From contig NZ_JABCQF010000001.1 of the NCBI RefSeq assembly GCF_015244705.1, forward strand, positions 124,001-188,000: 64,000 nt of DNA. The letters are read 5' to 3'. Below the pieces are notes generated by a model. That model was not told the DNA's origin. It searched no databases and saw only the letters and a list, made by a program, of their open reading frames with translations. This document shows, in pieces, positions 33,353-42,931 of the stretch (position 1 is its first letter; the number at the start of each line of letters is the position of its first letter). A program made the translations under genes and the position numbers. The DNA is from Gluconobacter potus (lineage in GTDB: Bacteria > Pseudomonadota > Alphaproteobacteria > Acetobacterales > Acetobacteraceae).

Positions 33353-34663
33353 TCAGCGCTCCGTCTTGCCAATCCGGTCATAGAAGAACCACACGCCCAG
33401 CATCTGCGAGAGCAGGATCGTCGCATTACACGCCGCCGTCGACAGACAGGCGCCCGCCAGCCCGAAATGCCGGGTCAGGACGTAAAGCGCGGGGAAATAG
33501 ACCGCCATGATGGCCGTGCGGTTGGTCATGAGGAACTTCACATGCCCTACGACGATCAGCAGCGGCTCCAGTGGGATGACCAGCAGGCTGAACACCGCCG
33601 CTAGCAGCATGATGGAAATATAAAGCGACGTGTGATGCACATGGACATGCAGTAGGAAGCGGAAAATCGTCGAGCCAAAGAACGCCGAGAGCAGCAGAAG
33701 CGCGACTGAAAGCCCGCTCAGAACGCCGAACATCTTCCAGGTCACGCGCTTGAGGCCGCGCCAGTCCTGCCGGTCCCGCATCCGGACCAGTTCGGGATAA
33801 AGGACCGGAGAGATGAGCTGCGCGGGGGTGACGATCCCGTCGGCGATCTGGCGGCAGACGCGGAACACGGCTGCCTCGGCCGGGCCCAGACCGTTGCCGA
33901 CCAGTAGGGTTGCGACATGGCCGGACATGTTGCCCAGCGTCTGGTTGACGCTGGCGGCGCGCGTGAACTGCCACATGCCCGGAAGCTGCCAGCGCCAGTG
34001 CCGGAAGGCCCGGAAATACCGGAACTGGAATTTCCGGCGCAGGATATCCAGCGCGTAATGGATGTAGAAGCCGTAATCGATGACGATCGTCATTGCCCAG
34101 ACGAACAGGAAATATCCGAGCTTGAGATGCAGCACATAGCCCAGCAGGACGCCGAACGTCTTCGCAAGGGCCGCACAGCTGTCGATGATCGGGACGAGAT
34201 GGAATTTCCCCGCCATCCGCAGGATGCCGTTCGCCCAGCCTGAATACATCAGCGGGCTGACGAAGACATACAGGTCTGCCAGAAGCCGGACATGGGCGGA
34301 CCAGTGTGCGGTGTGTCCGTAGATCTGCACGCCCACCAGGCCGAACATGATGGCGAACGCGGCCGAGAGCGTGTCGAGGCGGATGCAGAAATGGATCACC
34401 CGGTGCAGAAGGTCCGTATCGCCATTGCCGAAGCTCTCGCTGCCGAAACGGATCAGCGTCTGCCAGGACTGCATCCGCGACAGGACCGAACTGGTCGAGG
34501 CCAGCGAATGGATCAGGATCAGCAACCCGAAATCGGACAGGCCCAGCGCCCGGACAGCCAGGGCGATATAGATGAAGCTGCACAGCGCATTGGCGATGCG
34601 GCCGAGGGTGAGCACGCTGACGTTTCGGAAAATGGATCTGAAAACGGAGCGCTCGCCGGACAT
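33353..34663 (-). CDS. polysaccharide flippase (Wzx/MATE-like oligosaccharide exporter)
   Basis: The 436-residue integral membrane protein has 12-14 hydrophobic helices and the overall layout of lipopolysaccharide biosynthesis (Wzx/RfbX) flippases: an N-terminal FRNVSVLTLGRIANALCSFIYIALAVRALGLSDFG, where ARALG.SDFG is the family's typical second-helix motif. It would move lipid-linked glycan units across the inner membrane. The ATG at 34663 is preferred, with an earlier ATG at 34681. It is transcribed away from the polymer-transferase gene at 34911, suggesting a small surface-glycan locus. Confidence 0.82.
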   Translation of the reverse strand: MSGERSVFRSIFRNVSVLTLGRIANALCSFIYIALAVRALGLSDFGLLILIHSLASTSSVLSRMQSWQTLIRFGSESFGNGDTDLLHRVIHFCIRLDTLSAAFAIMFGLVGVQIYGHTAHWSAHVRLLADLYVFVSPLMYSGWANGILRMAGKFHLVPIIDSCAALAKTFGVLLGYVLHLKLGYFLFVWAMTIVIDYGFYIHYALDILRRKFQFRYFRAFRHWRWQLPGMWQFTRAASVNQTLGNMSGHVATLLVGNGLGPAEAAVFRVCRQIADGIVTPAQLISPVLYPELVRMRDRQDWRGLKRVTWKMFGVLSGLSVALLLLSAFFGSTIFRFLLHVHVHHTSLYISIMLLAAVFSLLVIPLEPLLIVVGHVKFLMTNRTAIMAVYFPALYVLTRHFGLAGACLSTAACNATILLSQMLGVWFFYDRIGKTER

Positions 34664-34748
34664 GCGGGCCTTACTGACCACAAAGCCCCGAAACTGTCCA
34701 TGCTGCGTGTCCGTCCCACAGAGGAATGTTGCGGAAGGCGGATGCTTC

Positions 34749-34776
34749 TTGACAGCGAACGGTCAGGGATTATGAA
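34749..34776 (+). promoter_or_regulatory. candidate sigma-70 promoter upstream of the 34911 gene
   Basis: A perfect TTGACA (34749-34754) is 16 bp from TATGAA (34771-34776). It lies in the 247-bp region between the divergent flippase and transferase genes. Its transcript would first meet a terminator-like hairpin at 34815-34840. Confidence 0.5.
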
Positions 34777-34814
34777 GAAATTATTACACATCTCGTTGCC
34801 AGGGTTCCTGCAGA

Positions 34815-34840
34815 CGGGATCTGGCAGCGATCCGTTTTTT
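34815..34840 (+). terminator. terminator-like hairpin in the leader of the 34911 gene
   Basis: CGGGATC and GATCCG pair with one bulged G around a 7-nt loop, followed directly by six T. It lies between the candidate promoter and the gene, so it may attenuate the operon or end a short RNA of about 60 nt. Confidence 0.45.
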
Positions 34841-34910
34841 CCTGAAGGCCACACCACGAAAAAATGCAGGTTTCAGCCTGTTTTTTCAGGCAGGACGCAT
34901 CTCATCAGCC

Positions 34911-36026
34911 ATGAAAATCGCCTTCATCTACATCGCTGAACCGTATCAGTGCTACCACACGGCTTCGGTCGCCAGTGCCCTTGCCGCAATTCCCGGTCAT
35001 GACGTGGTGGAGTATTACAGCTTTCCGGAAACGGTAGAGCATCTCTCCCGCATCCGCCAGGCGCTGGACGTTCCGGCTCCACCGCTGAAGGCTTTTCCAA
35101 AGTCTCTCAAGGCCCGTCTACTGAAGCGCGCAAGACGCCTCGATCAGGAGCGCCTCGTGGTGCTGCGCGAGAACATTGCCGAGCTGAACCAGTACGATGC
35201 GGTGGTGGCGACGGAATACACGGGCGGTGTCCTGAAGGAGATGGGGCTTGCCGGCCCGAAACTCATCCTGCTCATGCACGGGGCCGGAGACCGCTACGTC
35301 AATGACGAGCATCTGGTGCGCGAGTTCGATCTGACGCTCGTGCCCGGTCCGAAAGTTGAGAGCTATTTTCAGGATAGGGGTCTGCTGCGTCCGGAGACCA
35401 CCCGGGTTGTCGGCTATCCGAAATTCGACGTGTTCGAGGCCGTGCAGCGGGAAAACACGGTCTCATTCGCCAATGGACGGCCGTTCGCGCTGTACAATCC
35501 GCACTACCAGCGCAAACTGACCTCGGCCTCAGGCTGGATGATGCCGCTGATCCGGGGCTTCAAGGCCCAGAGCGACTACAATCTTGTAGTGGCCCCCCAT
35601 ATCAAGACCTTCCACAGGGGCTTCGGCATCCGCGAGCGTCAGCTCAAACGCCAGCGCAGTCCGGAAGTACTGGTCGATACAGGGTCGTCCGCCATGCTGG
35701 ACATGACCTACACGTCCCAGGCCGCGCTCTATATCGGCGACGTCAGCAGTCAGGTTTACGAGTTCCTGGCTATCCCGCGCCCCTGCGTCTTTCTGAATCC
35801 GCGAAAGCTCCCCTGGCAGGACGATCCGTATTTCCTGCACTGGACGCTCGGGGAGGTGGTGGAGGATCTCGACGATCTCATGCCCGCCATCGCCCGCGCA
35901 CAGGAGCGTCATGCGTTCTATCGCCCGGCGCAGGAAAAGCTGTTTCGCGAAACCTTTGGCGAGCCGCTTCTGGGGGCGTCCCAGCGTGCGGCCGATGCCA
36001 TCGCCCAGTTCATGATTGCGGCCTGA
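34911..36026 (+). CDS. CDP-glycerol glycerophosphotransferase-like GT-B transferase
   Basis: The 371-residue protein has two Rossmann-like halves. The N-half starts MKIAFIYIAEPYQCYHTASVASAL and includes KLILLMHGAGDRY; the C-half includes FALYNPHYQRKLTS, a VAPHIKTFHRG segment and YIGDVSSQVYEFLAIPRPCVFLN, resembling the nucleotide-binding region of CDP-glycerol:polyglycerophosphate transferases. It would add glycerol- or ribitol-phosphate or a sugar to a surface polymer. No membrane helix is evident. The promoter region is shared with the divergent flippase. Assignment to a glycosyltransferase instead is possible. Confidence 0.65.
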   Translation: MKIAFIYIAEPYQCYHTASVASALAAIPGHDVVEYYSFPETVEHLSRIRQALDVPAPPLKAFPKSLKARLLKRARRLDQERLVVLRENIAELNQYDAVVATEYTGGVLKEMGLAGPKLILLMHGAGDRYVNDEHLVREFDLTLVPGPKVESYFQDRGLLRPETTRVVGYPKFDVFEAVQRENTVSFANGRPFALYNPHYQRKLTSASGWMMPLIRGFKAQSDYNLVVAPHIKTFHRGFGIRERQLKRQRSPEVLVDTGSSAMLDMTYTSQAALYIGDVSSQVYEFLAIPRPCVFLNPRKLPWQDDPYFLHWTLGEVVEDLDDLMPAIARAQERHAFYRPAQEKLFRETFGEPLLGASQRAADAIAQFMIAA

Positions 36027-36032
36027 GCGCCC

Positions 36033-37391
36033 TCAACATTCGGGAAAATTGACTGCCAGACCGCCGAGTGATGTTTCCTTGTAGCGGTGGTTCATGTCGC
36101 GGCCCGTTTCGGCCATCGTGCGAATGACCTGATCGAGCGACACATGATGCGCGCCATCGCCGTGCATGGCGAGGGACGCTGCATTGACGGCCTTGATCGC
36201 CCCGAAGGCATTGCGCTCAATGCACGGGATCTGCACCAGTCCGGCCACCGGGTCGCAGGTCATGCCCAGATGGTGCTCCATCCCGATCTCGGCCGCGTTT
36301 TCCACCTGAAGCGGCGTGGCATCCAAAGCCGCAGCAAGTCCGGCAGCGGCCATTGAAGATGCAACGCCGACTTCGCCCTGACAGCCGACTTCCGCGCCTG
36401 AAATCGACGCATTCAGCTTGAACAGTCCGCCAATGGCTGCGGCTGTCAGCAGGAACCGGCGCTGCCCGTCGAGCGAATATTCGGGGCAGAACTCGCGGTA
36501 ATAGCGCAGTACGGCCGGGATCACGCCCGCAGCCCCATTGGTCGGTGCCGTAACGACGCGCCCGCCAGCGGCGTTTTCTTCATTCACGGCAATGGCGAAC
36601 AGGCTGATCCAGTCCATGATCCCATGCGCGGAGGGCTGGTTGCTGCGGCTCTGTTCCTGAAGCCGTTCGTATAGCGCAGCAGCCCGCCGGCGTACGTTCA
36701 GCCGCCCCGGCAGTGTGCCGGAACGGTGCAGCCCGGCCTCCACGCAGTCCATCATCACGGAGACGATCCGGTCCAGATACGCCTCGACCTCGGCGCGCGG
36801 GCGCAGCACGCTCTCATTGGCCAGAACCACACCCGCGATATCGAGCCCCGTTTCCTGCGTGCGGGTCAGGAGTTCCGCGCCGCTGGTGAAGTCATATGGC
36901 ATGTCGGGCTGGGCATAGGTCGCGGTTTCGGTCGCCTGTTCGGGGACGATGAACCCGCCACCCACCGAACAGAACCGCGCACAGGCCAGCAGGCGGTCTT
37001 CGGCATCGAACGCCTCGAACTGGAGCGTGTTGGGATGAACCGGCGGGATGGTCTTCGTATCGAGGACGATGTCTGTTTCCGGATCGAAGGACGTGGGATG
37101 TCCTCTGAACGGGATCAGATGCGTCTGGTTCACGGAGGTCACGATGCTGTCCGCCAGCATCGGGTCCATCGTGTCGGGCTTTTCTCCTGCCAGCCCTAGA
37201 ATGACGGCGCGGTCCGTCGCATGGCCCCGCGCCGTCCAGGCGAGCGAGCCGTAAAGCGTGACGCGCAGACGCGCCACATCCGCCGCATGGGGCAGGGTGT
37301 CTGCGAAACGTGCTGCAGCGCGCATGGGGCCGACAGTGTGCGAAGAAGACGGACCGATACCGATTTTGAACAGGTTGAACAGGCTGATCAT
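36033..37391 (-). CDS. sdaA: L-serine ammonia-lyase (iron-sulfur, single chain)
   Basis: The 452-residue enzyme has the beta domain first ([24 protein letters not shown]) and the alpha domain later ([61 protein letters not shown]). Cysteines in the last segments hold the oxygen-sensitive [4Fe-4S] cluster. It converts L-serine to pyruvate and ammonia in the cytosol. Its start codon directly follows the stop of the threonine aldolase gene, so the two form a pair handling serine, threonine and glycine. Confidence 0.95.
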   Translation of the reverse strand: MISLFNLFKIGIGPSSSHTVGPMRAAARFADTLPHAADVARLRVTLYGSLAWTARGHATDRAVILGLAGEKPDTMDPMLADSIVTSVNQTHLIPFRGHPTSFDPETDIVLDTKTIPPVHPNTLQFEAFDAEDRLLACARFCSVGGGFIVPEQATETATYAQPDMPYDFTSGAELLTRTQETGLDIAGVVLANESVLRPRAEVEAYLDRIVSVMMDCVEAGLHRSGTLPGRLNVRRRAAALYERLQEQSRSNQPSAHGIMDWISLFAIAVNEENAAGGRVVTAPTNGAAGVIPAVLRYYREFCPEYSLDGQRRFLLTAAAIGGLFKLNASISGAEVGCQGEVGVASSMAAAGLAAALDATPLQVENAAEIGMEHHLGMTCDPVAGLVQIPCIERNAFGAIKAVNAASLAMHGDGAHHVSLDQVIRTMAETGRDMNHRYKETSLGGLAVNFPEC

Positions 37392-38456
37392 TCAGGCGGC
37401 AATCTCTGCAAGCAGTGCGTCAACGTCCTGCTCGCGGGTGTAAAAACTTGGCACAAGGCGGATGAGCGTGCCTGACACACCCTCGGGCGTCGGCCAGCGA
37501 TAGAAGGCGTAGCCCGCGGCTTCCAGGTCCTTGACGAGAAGGTCCGGCAGGATGACGAAGACCTCGTTGCCCTGCGTCTCGAACGGAAGCTGCGCTCCGG
37601 CATGACGGCGCAGACCCTCGACGATCCGCTGCGCCATGGCATTGGCATGCGCGCTGTTCTTCAGCCATAGCCCGTCTTCCAGCAGGGCCAGAAGCTGTGC
37701 GCTCAGGAACCGCGCCTTGGACCACAGATGGCCGCTGCGCTTGATGCGCCGCTCGAAATCCTTCAGCGCCGGGCGCGTGCGCTCATTGACGAAGAACACG
37801 ACCGCTTCCGCCGCCAGCGCTCCGCATTTAGTCCCTCCAAAAGACAGGACATCGATCCCGGCCTTCCATGTCGCTTCCGCCGGGGTGCAGCCCAGATGCG
37901 CGATGGCGTTGCTCAGCCGCGAGCCGTCCAGATGCACGGGCAGGTCCTGCTCATGGGCGATGCCGCACAGCGCCGCCAGATCCTTCAGGGCATAGACCGT
38001 GCCCCATTCGGTCGCCTGCGTCAGGGACAGCGCCTGGATAGGGGGCTTGAGAATCCCGCCCTGCGCATTGGCCCGCAGACCCGTCCGCAGGGCCTCAGGG
38101 CTCATCCGGCCATCGGCGGAAGGCAGCGTGACGAGCTTGGCGCCATGCATGAAGAATTCCGGCGCCCCGCCCTCGTCATTGCTGATATGCGCGCTCTGGT
38201 CGCACAGCACCGCGCCATAGGGCGCCACGAGCGCGGAGAGCGCCAGACTGTTGGCCGCAGTCCCCGTCACGACGGGGAAAACCGCGACTTCTGCCTCGAA
38301 GACCTCGCCGAACCGCGCATTCAGGGATCGGCTGAGGATATCATCGCCATAGGATCCGACGCTGCCTTCATTGGCGCGCATCATGGCCTCCATCACGGCG
38401 GGGCAGGCGGGGGAAACATTGTCACTGGCGAAGTTCTTGCGTATTTCGTCGGTCAC
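37392..38456 (-). CDS. ltaE: low-specificity L-threonine aldolase
   Basis: The 354-residue PLP enzyme has KNFASDNVSPACPAVMEAMMRANEG, SYGDDILSRSLNARFGEVFEAEVAVFPVVTGTAANSLAL, LPVHLDGSRLSNAIAHLG and the PLP lysine in VLSFGGTKCGAL. It cleaves threonine (and related beta-hydroxy amino acids) to glycine and acetaldehyde. The frame is open to 38528, only 11 bp from folD; I place the start at GTG 38456, where a GAGGA motif lies 7 nt upstream and family similarity begins. It is followed without spacing by sdaA. Confidence 0.9.
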   Translation of the reverse strand: MTDEIRKNFASDNVSPACPAVMEAMMRANEGSVGSYGDDILSRSLNARFGEVFEAEVAVFPVVTGTAANSLALSALVAPYGAVLCDQSAHISNDEGGAPEFFMHGAKLVTLPSADGRMSPEALRTGLRANAQGGILKPPIQALSLTQATEWGTVYALKDLAALCGIAHEQDLPVHLDGSRLSNAIAHLGCTPAEATWKAGIDVLSFGGTKCGALAAEAVVFFVNERTRPALKDFERRIKRSGHLWSKARFLSAQLLALLEDGLWLKNSAHANAMAQRIVEGLRRHAGAQLPFETQGNEVFVILPDLLVKDLEAAGYAFYRWPTPEGVSGTLIRLVPSFYTREQDVDALLAEIAA

Positions 38457-38539
38457 GAGACCATCCTCAGTTCCTGCGGCCGTCACGGCCTGTTCGTCAG
38501 CGTAACTGAAATGACTGCCAGTTGTCATCCGGAGTGCCC

Positions 38540-39454
38540 ATGAGCATGTTGTCCCCTGAGAAGCCTTCCGAACCGGCGAAGATCATTGACGGCAAAGGCA
38601 TTGCCCGCGCCCTGACCGATCAGGTGGGCCGCGAAGTGGCAAAGTTCGTCGAGCAGGGCAATACCATTCCGGGCCTTGCCGTCGTTCTGGTGGGCAATGA
38701 TCCGGCCTCTGAAGTCTATGTGAAAAACAAGGCGATCCAGACCCATCGCGTGGGCATGCGCTCCTTCATGCACATGCTCCCGCAGAGCACGTCGCAGGAC
38801 GAACTGCTGGACCTGATCGCCCAGCTCAACGCCAACCCGAAAATCCACGGCATTCTGGTGCAGCTTCCGCTCCCCGCCCAGATCGATCCGGTTGCAGTGA
38901 CGAACGCCATTGCCCCGCACAAGGATGTGGACGGTCTGGGCGAGGTCAATGCCGGACGCCTGTCGCTCGGGATCGACGGGATCGTACCCTGCACCCCGCT
39001 GGGCTGCCTGATGCTGCTCCAGTCCGTGCACAAGGACATGACCGGCATGCACGCCGTGGTGATCGGCGCGTCCAACCTTGTGGGCAAGCCGATGGCGCAG
39101 CTCCTGCTCAAGGAGAACTGCACGGTCACGGTCGCGCATATCCATACGCGCAACACGAAGGAACTGGCCCGGGAAGCGGACATTCTGGTCGTGGCGACGG
39201 GCAAGAGCGGTCTGGTCCGCGGCGACTGGATCAAACCGGGTGCGACCGTGATCGATGTCGGCATTACCCGCGTCCCGGCCGAGAACGGTAAGACCCGCCT
39301 GGTGGGTGACGTGGCATTCGACGAGGCGCTCCCGATCGCCGGTCACATCACGCCGGTTCCGGGTGGTGTTGGTCCGATGACGATCGCCTGCCTGCTGCAC
39401 AACACGCTTCAGGCCGCCCGTGCGACGCAGGCGGTCGTGGACGCGTCTTCATGA
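38540..39454 (+). CDS. folD: bifunctional methylenetetrahydrofolate dehydrogenase/cyclohydrolase
   Basis: The 304-residue enzyme has the catalytic Lys in [55 protein letters not shown], the NADP-binding [18 protein letters not shown] and the C-terminal [12 protein letters not shown]. It interconverts methylene-, methenyl- and formyl-THF. A GGAG motif precedes the ATG at 38540 by about 6 nt. Its stop overlaps the metF-like start (ATGA). It diverges from threonine aldolase, so glycine formation and one-carbon handling are encoded back to back. Confidence 0.96.
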   Translation: MSMLSPEKPSEPAKIIDGKGIARALTDQVGREVAKFVEQGNTIPGLAVVLVGNDPASEVYVKNKAIQTHRVGMRSFMHMLPQSTSQDELLDLIAQLNANPKIHGILVQLPLPAQIDPVAVTNAIAPHKDVDGLGEVNAGRLSLGIDGIVPCTPLGCLMLLQSVHKDMTGMHAVVIGASNLVGKPMAQLLLKENCTVTVAHIHTRNTKELAREADILVVATGKSGLVRGDWIKPGATVIDVGITRVPAENGKTRLVGDVAFDEALPIAGHITPVPGGVGPMTIACLLHNTLQAARATQAVVDASS

Positions 39455-40203
39455 CCCGCGTTTCGGTCGAGCTGGTTCCGCGCTCCCCCGAGGCCCTGCT
39501 GACGGATGTGCAGACCGTCCGCGACGTTCTGCCGCAGGTCAGCACGCTGAATGTTCCGGATCTGATGCGCTTCGACCTGCGCAGCTACGACGCCGCTTCG
39601 CTGATCACAAAACAGGCGCCGTTCGAGGTCATACCGCATATCCGCGCCGTCGATATCGCGCCGGGCGCACCGCTGCCGGGTGCGGACCGTCCGGAGCTGA
39701 CGTCCATCCTTGTGGTCGCCGGGGATCCTCCGCCGGCCGGAAGTGACTGGAAGGTCTATCCCAACACATCCGCCCAGATCATCGAGCGCTACCGTCGTGA
39801 AGCGCCGCATCTGAAGGTCTATGCGGTGTTCGACCCCTATCGCCGCGCCCCGTATCAGGAACTCGAGGATATCGCCCGCAAGCGCGACGCCGGGGCCTGC
39901 GGGTTCTTCACGCAGCCGCTGTTTGACATTCCGATGCTCGAATACTGCATGGACTGGCTGCGGGACGACACGGTGTTCTGGGGCATTTCTCCCGTTCTGG
40001 GCGATAAATCCCGCCGTTACTGGGAGCGCGTTAACCATGTGGTATTCCCCCGCGACTATGACGGAACGCTGGAGGGCAACATCGCTTTTGCGCGCCGGAT
40101 ACTGGATGTTATCCGCAGGAAAAACGACAATGCCTATCTGATGCCCCTGAAAGTTGACCTGGCATCCTATCTGGGAGCGCTCAGCGATATTATAACGGGA
40201 TAA
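39451..40203 (+). CDS. metF: methylenetetrahydrofolate reductase-family protein
   Basis: The 250-residue protein shows MTHFR-type segments: [19 protein letters not shown] near residue 90, [43 protein letters not shown] and VFWGISPVL. It lacks the longer N-terminus of enteric MetF (usually about 290 residues) and starts directly with [14 protein letters not shown], so it is a short family member. It should make 5-methyl-THF for methionine synthesis, or act in one-carbon degradation. It overlaps folD by 4 bp and is surely co-translated with it. Confidence 0.8.
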   Translation: MTRVSVELVPRSPEALLTDVQTVRDVLPQVSTLNVPDLMRFDLRSYDAASLITKQAPFEVIPHIRAVDIAPGAPLPGADRPELTSILVVAGDPPPAGSDWKVYPNTSAQIIERYRREAPHLKVYAVFDPYRRAPYQELEDIARKRDAGACGFFTQPLFDIPMLEYCMDWLRDDTVFWGISPVLGDKSRRYWERVNHVVFPRDYDGTLEGNIAFARRILDVIRRKNDNAYLMPLKVDLASYLGALSDIITG

Positions 40204-40234
40204 CATCGAACCACGAATGGAGGGTCCGTCCCGG

Positions 40235-42235
40235 ATGTCTGTGCGCCTTTTTCTGCTTCCCCTGCTGGGAGGCGTGCTCGTTCCCGCGGCCCTGCTGCCC
40301 GAGACCGTTACTGCAAAAACACTCGCCGATCCGGCAGCCGTCTTCGCGCCCCTGACCCTCCCCGATGCTCCGAACGCTTATCGCTCAGGGTCGGGTCTTC
40401 CGGGTCCGCAATACTGGCAGAACCGCACGGATTACGTCATCCATTCGCGGATCGACACACAGGCCCATGTCCTGCACGGCTCCGAGACCGTGACCTACAG
40501 CAACAACAGCCCCGAGGCGCTGGACGTCCTGTGGCTCCAGCTTGACCAGAACATCTATCGCTCCGATACGCGCTCTGCGATCGGTGCGGTCGCCACCAGT
40601 CATAATCTGGCCGGCAACCATACGGATGGCATGGCGATCGAGCGCGTTTCGGTCGTGCAGGGCGGGCGCGAAGTGGATGTGACGCCCCTGATCTCCGACA
40701 CGCGGATGCAGCTCAAGCTGCCGCGCACGATCGATCCGCATGGTGTGGCTTTCGTGAAGATCGACTGGCACTACACGCTGCCCGGGCCGTGGGGCGGCCG
40801 CACGGCGGTCACGCCGACACGCGAAGGCGATATCTATGAAGTCGCACAGTGGTACCCGCGGCTGAGCGTTTATGATGACCGTCGCGGCTGGAACACGCTG
40901 CCCTATCTGGGGCAGGAGTTCTTCCTGGAATATGGCAGCTTCGATTACAGCGTCACCGTGCCCTGGAACTACACGCTCGTGGGCTCCGGCGCGCTACTCA
41001 ATCCCGAACAGGTCCTGACTCCCGTCGAGCGCAACCGGCTGGCACAGGCGGCGCAGAGCGACACACGCGTCATGATCCGCACGCTCGATGACATTACCGA
41101 CCCGAAAAGCCACCTGAAGCAGAGCGGCGAAGTTACCTGGCATTACGGCATGCGCAATACGCGCGACGTGGCATTCGCGGCCTCACCCGCCTTCGTCTGG
41201 GACGCTGCGCGGATCAACCTGCCGCCGATCGCGCCCTGGGCGAACTATCACCCCGTGCCCCGGCTTGCGATGTCGGTCTATCCGCGTGAAGGGATCGGGC
41301 CGCATGGCTGGGATCGTTCGACAGATTACGTCAAACACGCCATCGAATATTTCTCGTCACAGTGGTTCGAATACCCTTGGCCGAACGCCGTCAATCTGGG
41401 CGGTCATGGCGCGGGCATGGAATATCCGGGCATCGTCTTCGACGGCATGAGTGACCGCGATCCGGAACTGTTCTGGATCACGACGCATGAACTGGGCCAT
41501 GGCTGGTTCCCGATGATCGTCGGCACGGACGAACGTCGCAACGCCTTCATGGACGAGGGCTTCAACACGTTCATCGACGTCTATGCGTCCGACCACTTCA
41601 ACAATGGCGAGTTTGCTCCCAAACGGGATTCCGAATTCGCGCCCAAAACCGGCAATCCCGCGCAGGACATCGTCCCGGTTCTGACCGATCCGGACGCGCC
41701 CGTGCTTATGACGGCTGCGGACAGCGTGTCCGAAAAATACCGCCATAGCGTGACCTATTTCAAAGGCGCTTACGGCCTGAAGCTGTTGCGTGAACAGATC
41801 CTCGGCCCGGTCCGGTTCGACGCCGCTTTCCGGCGCTATATTTCCGAATGGTCGTTCAAACACCCATCACCGTCCGACTTCTTCCGTCTGATGAGCAGCG
41901 AAGCAGGTGAGGATCTGGGCTGGTTCTGGCGTGGCTGGTACTTCACCAATGCCGCCCCTGACTATGCGCTGGGCGATATCCATCACGATGCCGGAAAGCC
42001 CGCGACTGTGCAGATCCGTAATTACGGCGCGCTCCCGCTTCCTGTTCTTCTGCGGGCGGACTATGCGGATGGTAAATCCGAGGAAATCCGCATTCCGACA
42101 GAGGCCTGGCGCCAGAGCAGCGACATCGTTGTCTCGCTGCCGGTGCATGATGGGCTCAAAGCCGTCACGCTGGACCCCGATCACGTCATCCCGGATATTG
42201 ACCGTTCGGACAACCGGATTGCCGTCACTCCCTGA
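40235..42235 (+). CDS. M1-family zinc metallopeptidase, exported
   Basis: The 666-residue protein has a signal peptide (about residues 1-30), an aminopeptidase-N-like beta domain (WQNRTDYVIHSRIDTQAHVLHGSETVTYSNNSPE) and a catalytic domain with His418-Glu419 and His422 (TTHELGHGWFP) and the third ligand Glu441 (DEGFNTF). The usual GAMEN motif is replaced by GHGAGMEYPG, seen in bacterial membrane-linked M1 relatives. It probably trims peptides in the periplasm. GGAGGG about 10 nt upstream supports the start at 40235 rather than 40217. Confidence 0.9.
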   Translation: MSVRLFLLPLLGGVLVPAALLPETVTAKTLADPAAVFAPLTLPDAPNAYRSGSGLPGPQYWQNRTDYVIHSRIDTQAHVLHGSETVTYSNNSPEALDVLWLQLDQNIYRSDTRSAIGAVATSHNLAGNHTDGMAIERVSVVQGGREVDVTPLISDTRMQLKLPRTIDPHGVAFVKIDWHYTLPGPWGGRTAVTPTREGDIYEVAQWYPRLSVYDDRRGWNTLPYLGQEFFLEYGSFDYSVTVPWNYTLVGSGALLNPEQVLTPVERNRLAQAAQSDTRVMIRTLDDITDPKSHLKQSGEVTWHYGMRNTRDVAFAASPAFVWDAARINLPPIAPWANYHPVPRLAMSVYPREGIGPHGWDRSTDYVKHAIEYFSSQWFEYPWPNAVNLGGHGAGMEYPGIVFDGMSDRDPELFWITTHELGHGWFPMIVGTDERRNAFMDEGFNTFIDVYASDHFNNGEFAPKRDSEFAPKTGNPAQDIVPVLTDPDAPVLMTAADSVSEKYRHSVTYFKGAYGLKLLREQILGPVRFDAAFRRYISEWSFKHPSPSDFFRLMSSEAGEDLGWFWRGWYFTNAAPDYALGDIHHDAGKPATVQIRNYGALPLPVLLRADYADGKSEEIRIPTEAWRQSSDIVVSLPVHDGLKAVTLDPDHVIPDIDRSDNRIAVTP

Positions 42236-42243
42236 GGTTACGG

Positions 42244-42276
42244 AAAAGTGCGGGGCACAAAATGCCTCGCACTTCT
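42244..42276 (+). terminator. stem-loop after the M1 peptidase gene
   Basis: AAGTGCGGGGCA and TGCCTCGCACTT form a 12-bp stem with one G-U pair around CAAAA. It begins 10 nt after the stop codon but lacks a U-run, so it may be a weak or factor-aided terminator. Confidence 0.5.
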
Positions 42277-42292
42277 GTCGCGAATAGGGCAC

Positions 42293-42322
42293 GAAAAAGG
42301 GCGCCTGGCTGAGCCGGCGCCC
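42293..42322 (-). terminator. intrinsic terminator of flaF
   Basis: On the minus strand GGGCGCC pairs with GGCGCCC around a 10-nt loop and is followed by TTTTTCG. It lies about 54 nt after the flaF stop codon. Confidence 0.8.
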
Positions 42323-42375
42323 GGAAACAGCATATCAGAACCGAAAATGGCAGGACCAGACAGTCCTGCCGGATT

Positions 42376-42798
42376 TCAGCCCACGAGTTCCAGTGAGGAT
42401 TTCGTCGGGCTCGTGGAATAGGCGCCGGGCATGGCGGGTGCCACGTTTTGCGGCGCCGGCGCTGTGGCCAGGCCCTCGATCATGTCGTTATTGATGTCGA
42501 TGAGGGGCTTCAGATCCTTCGGCGCGTTGAAAGCGGAATTGGAATAACGCATCGACCAGGATCCGACCTTGATCAGATCGTCGCGCAGAACAGGCGGTAG
42601 CGGGCAGTCGACCCGCTCGACGCTCAGGGACAGCAGGCTCCAGAGCTTCAGATTGGCCGCCAGAGCCGCAACCTTTGCCGCGTGATCGGAAGCCTGCGTC
42701 AGCAGGGTATTGACGTGCCGGAACGCCATGACTTCGACTTCCCGGGAAGAAAGGTAGCTTCCGGACTGTTTCTGATACTGTGAGGATGCGTAAGTCAC
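42376..42798 (-). CDS. flaF: flagellin synthesis regulator FlaF
   Basis: The 140-residue protein follows the FlaF layout: GSYLSSREVEVMAFRHVNTLLTQA, then ANLKLWSLLSLSVERVDCPLPPVLRDDLIKVGSWSM and the closing segment LKPLIDINNDMIEGLA. In Caulobacter FlaF couples flagellin synthesis and secretion and works against FlbT. Translation starts at GTG with AAAGGAG 10 nt upstream. It lies directly downstream of the flagellin gene on the same strand. FlbT, usually next to FlaF, is absent here. The Pro/Ser-rich C-terminal tail (about 25 residues) is an extension. Confidence 0.85.
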   Translation of the reverse strand: MTYASSQYQKQSGSYLSSREVEVMAFRHVNTLLTQASDHAAKVAALAANLKLWSLLSLSVERVDCPLPPVLRDDLIKVGSWSMRYSNSAFNAPKDLKPLIDINNDMIEGLATAPAPQNVAPAMPGAYSTSPTKSSLELVG

Positions 42799-42827
42799 GA
42801 AGGCAAACTCCTTTCGGGAAAGACTGT

Positions 42828-42866
42828 TTCAGAAGCCGCTGCGGGATGAGGCAGCAGGTTTCTGAA
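42828..42866 (-). promoter_or_regulatory. stem-loop in the flaF leader
   Basis: TTCAGAA (42866-42860 on the minus strand) pairs with TTCTGAA (42834-42828), with additional pairs CC/GG and CTGC/GCAG inside. It lies 12 nt upstream of the flaF ribosome motif. Its left arm belongs to a 13-nt element (42855-42867) that can instead pair with the region just after the flagellin stop. Confidence 0.55.
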
Positions 42867-42890
42867 GCAGTCCTGCGTATGGCGAGGGGG

Positions 42891-42923
42891 CTGAAGGGTG
42901 CCGGATAAACCGGCTCCCTTCAG
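42891..42923 (-). promoter_or_regulatory. strong stem-loop after the flagellin gene
   Basis: CTGAAGGG-N-GCCGG pairs with CCGGC-N-CCCTTCAG around a 5-nt loop, 13 pairs with one mismatch. It begins 8 nt after the flagellin stop codon and is not followed by a U-run. It may stabilise the flagellin message at its 3' end or limit read-through to flaF. Confidence 0.7.
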
Positions 42924-42931
42924 AAACCTGA

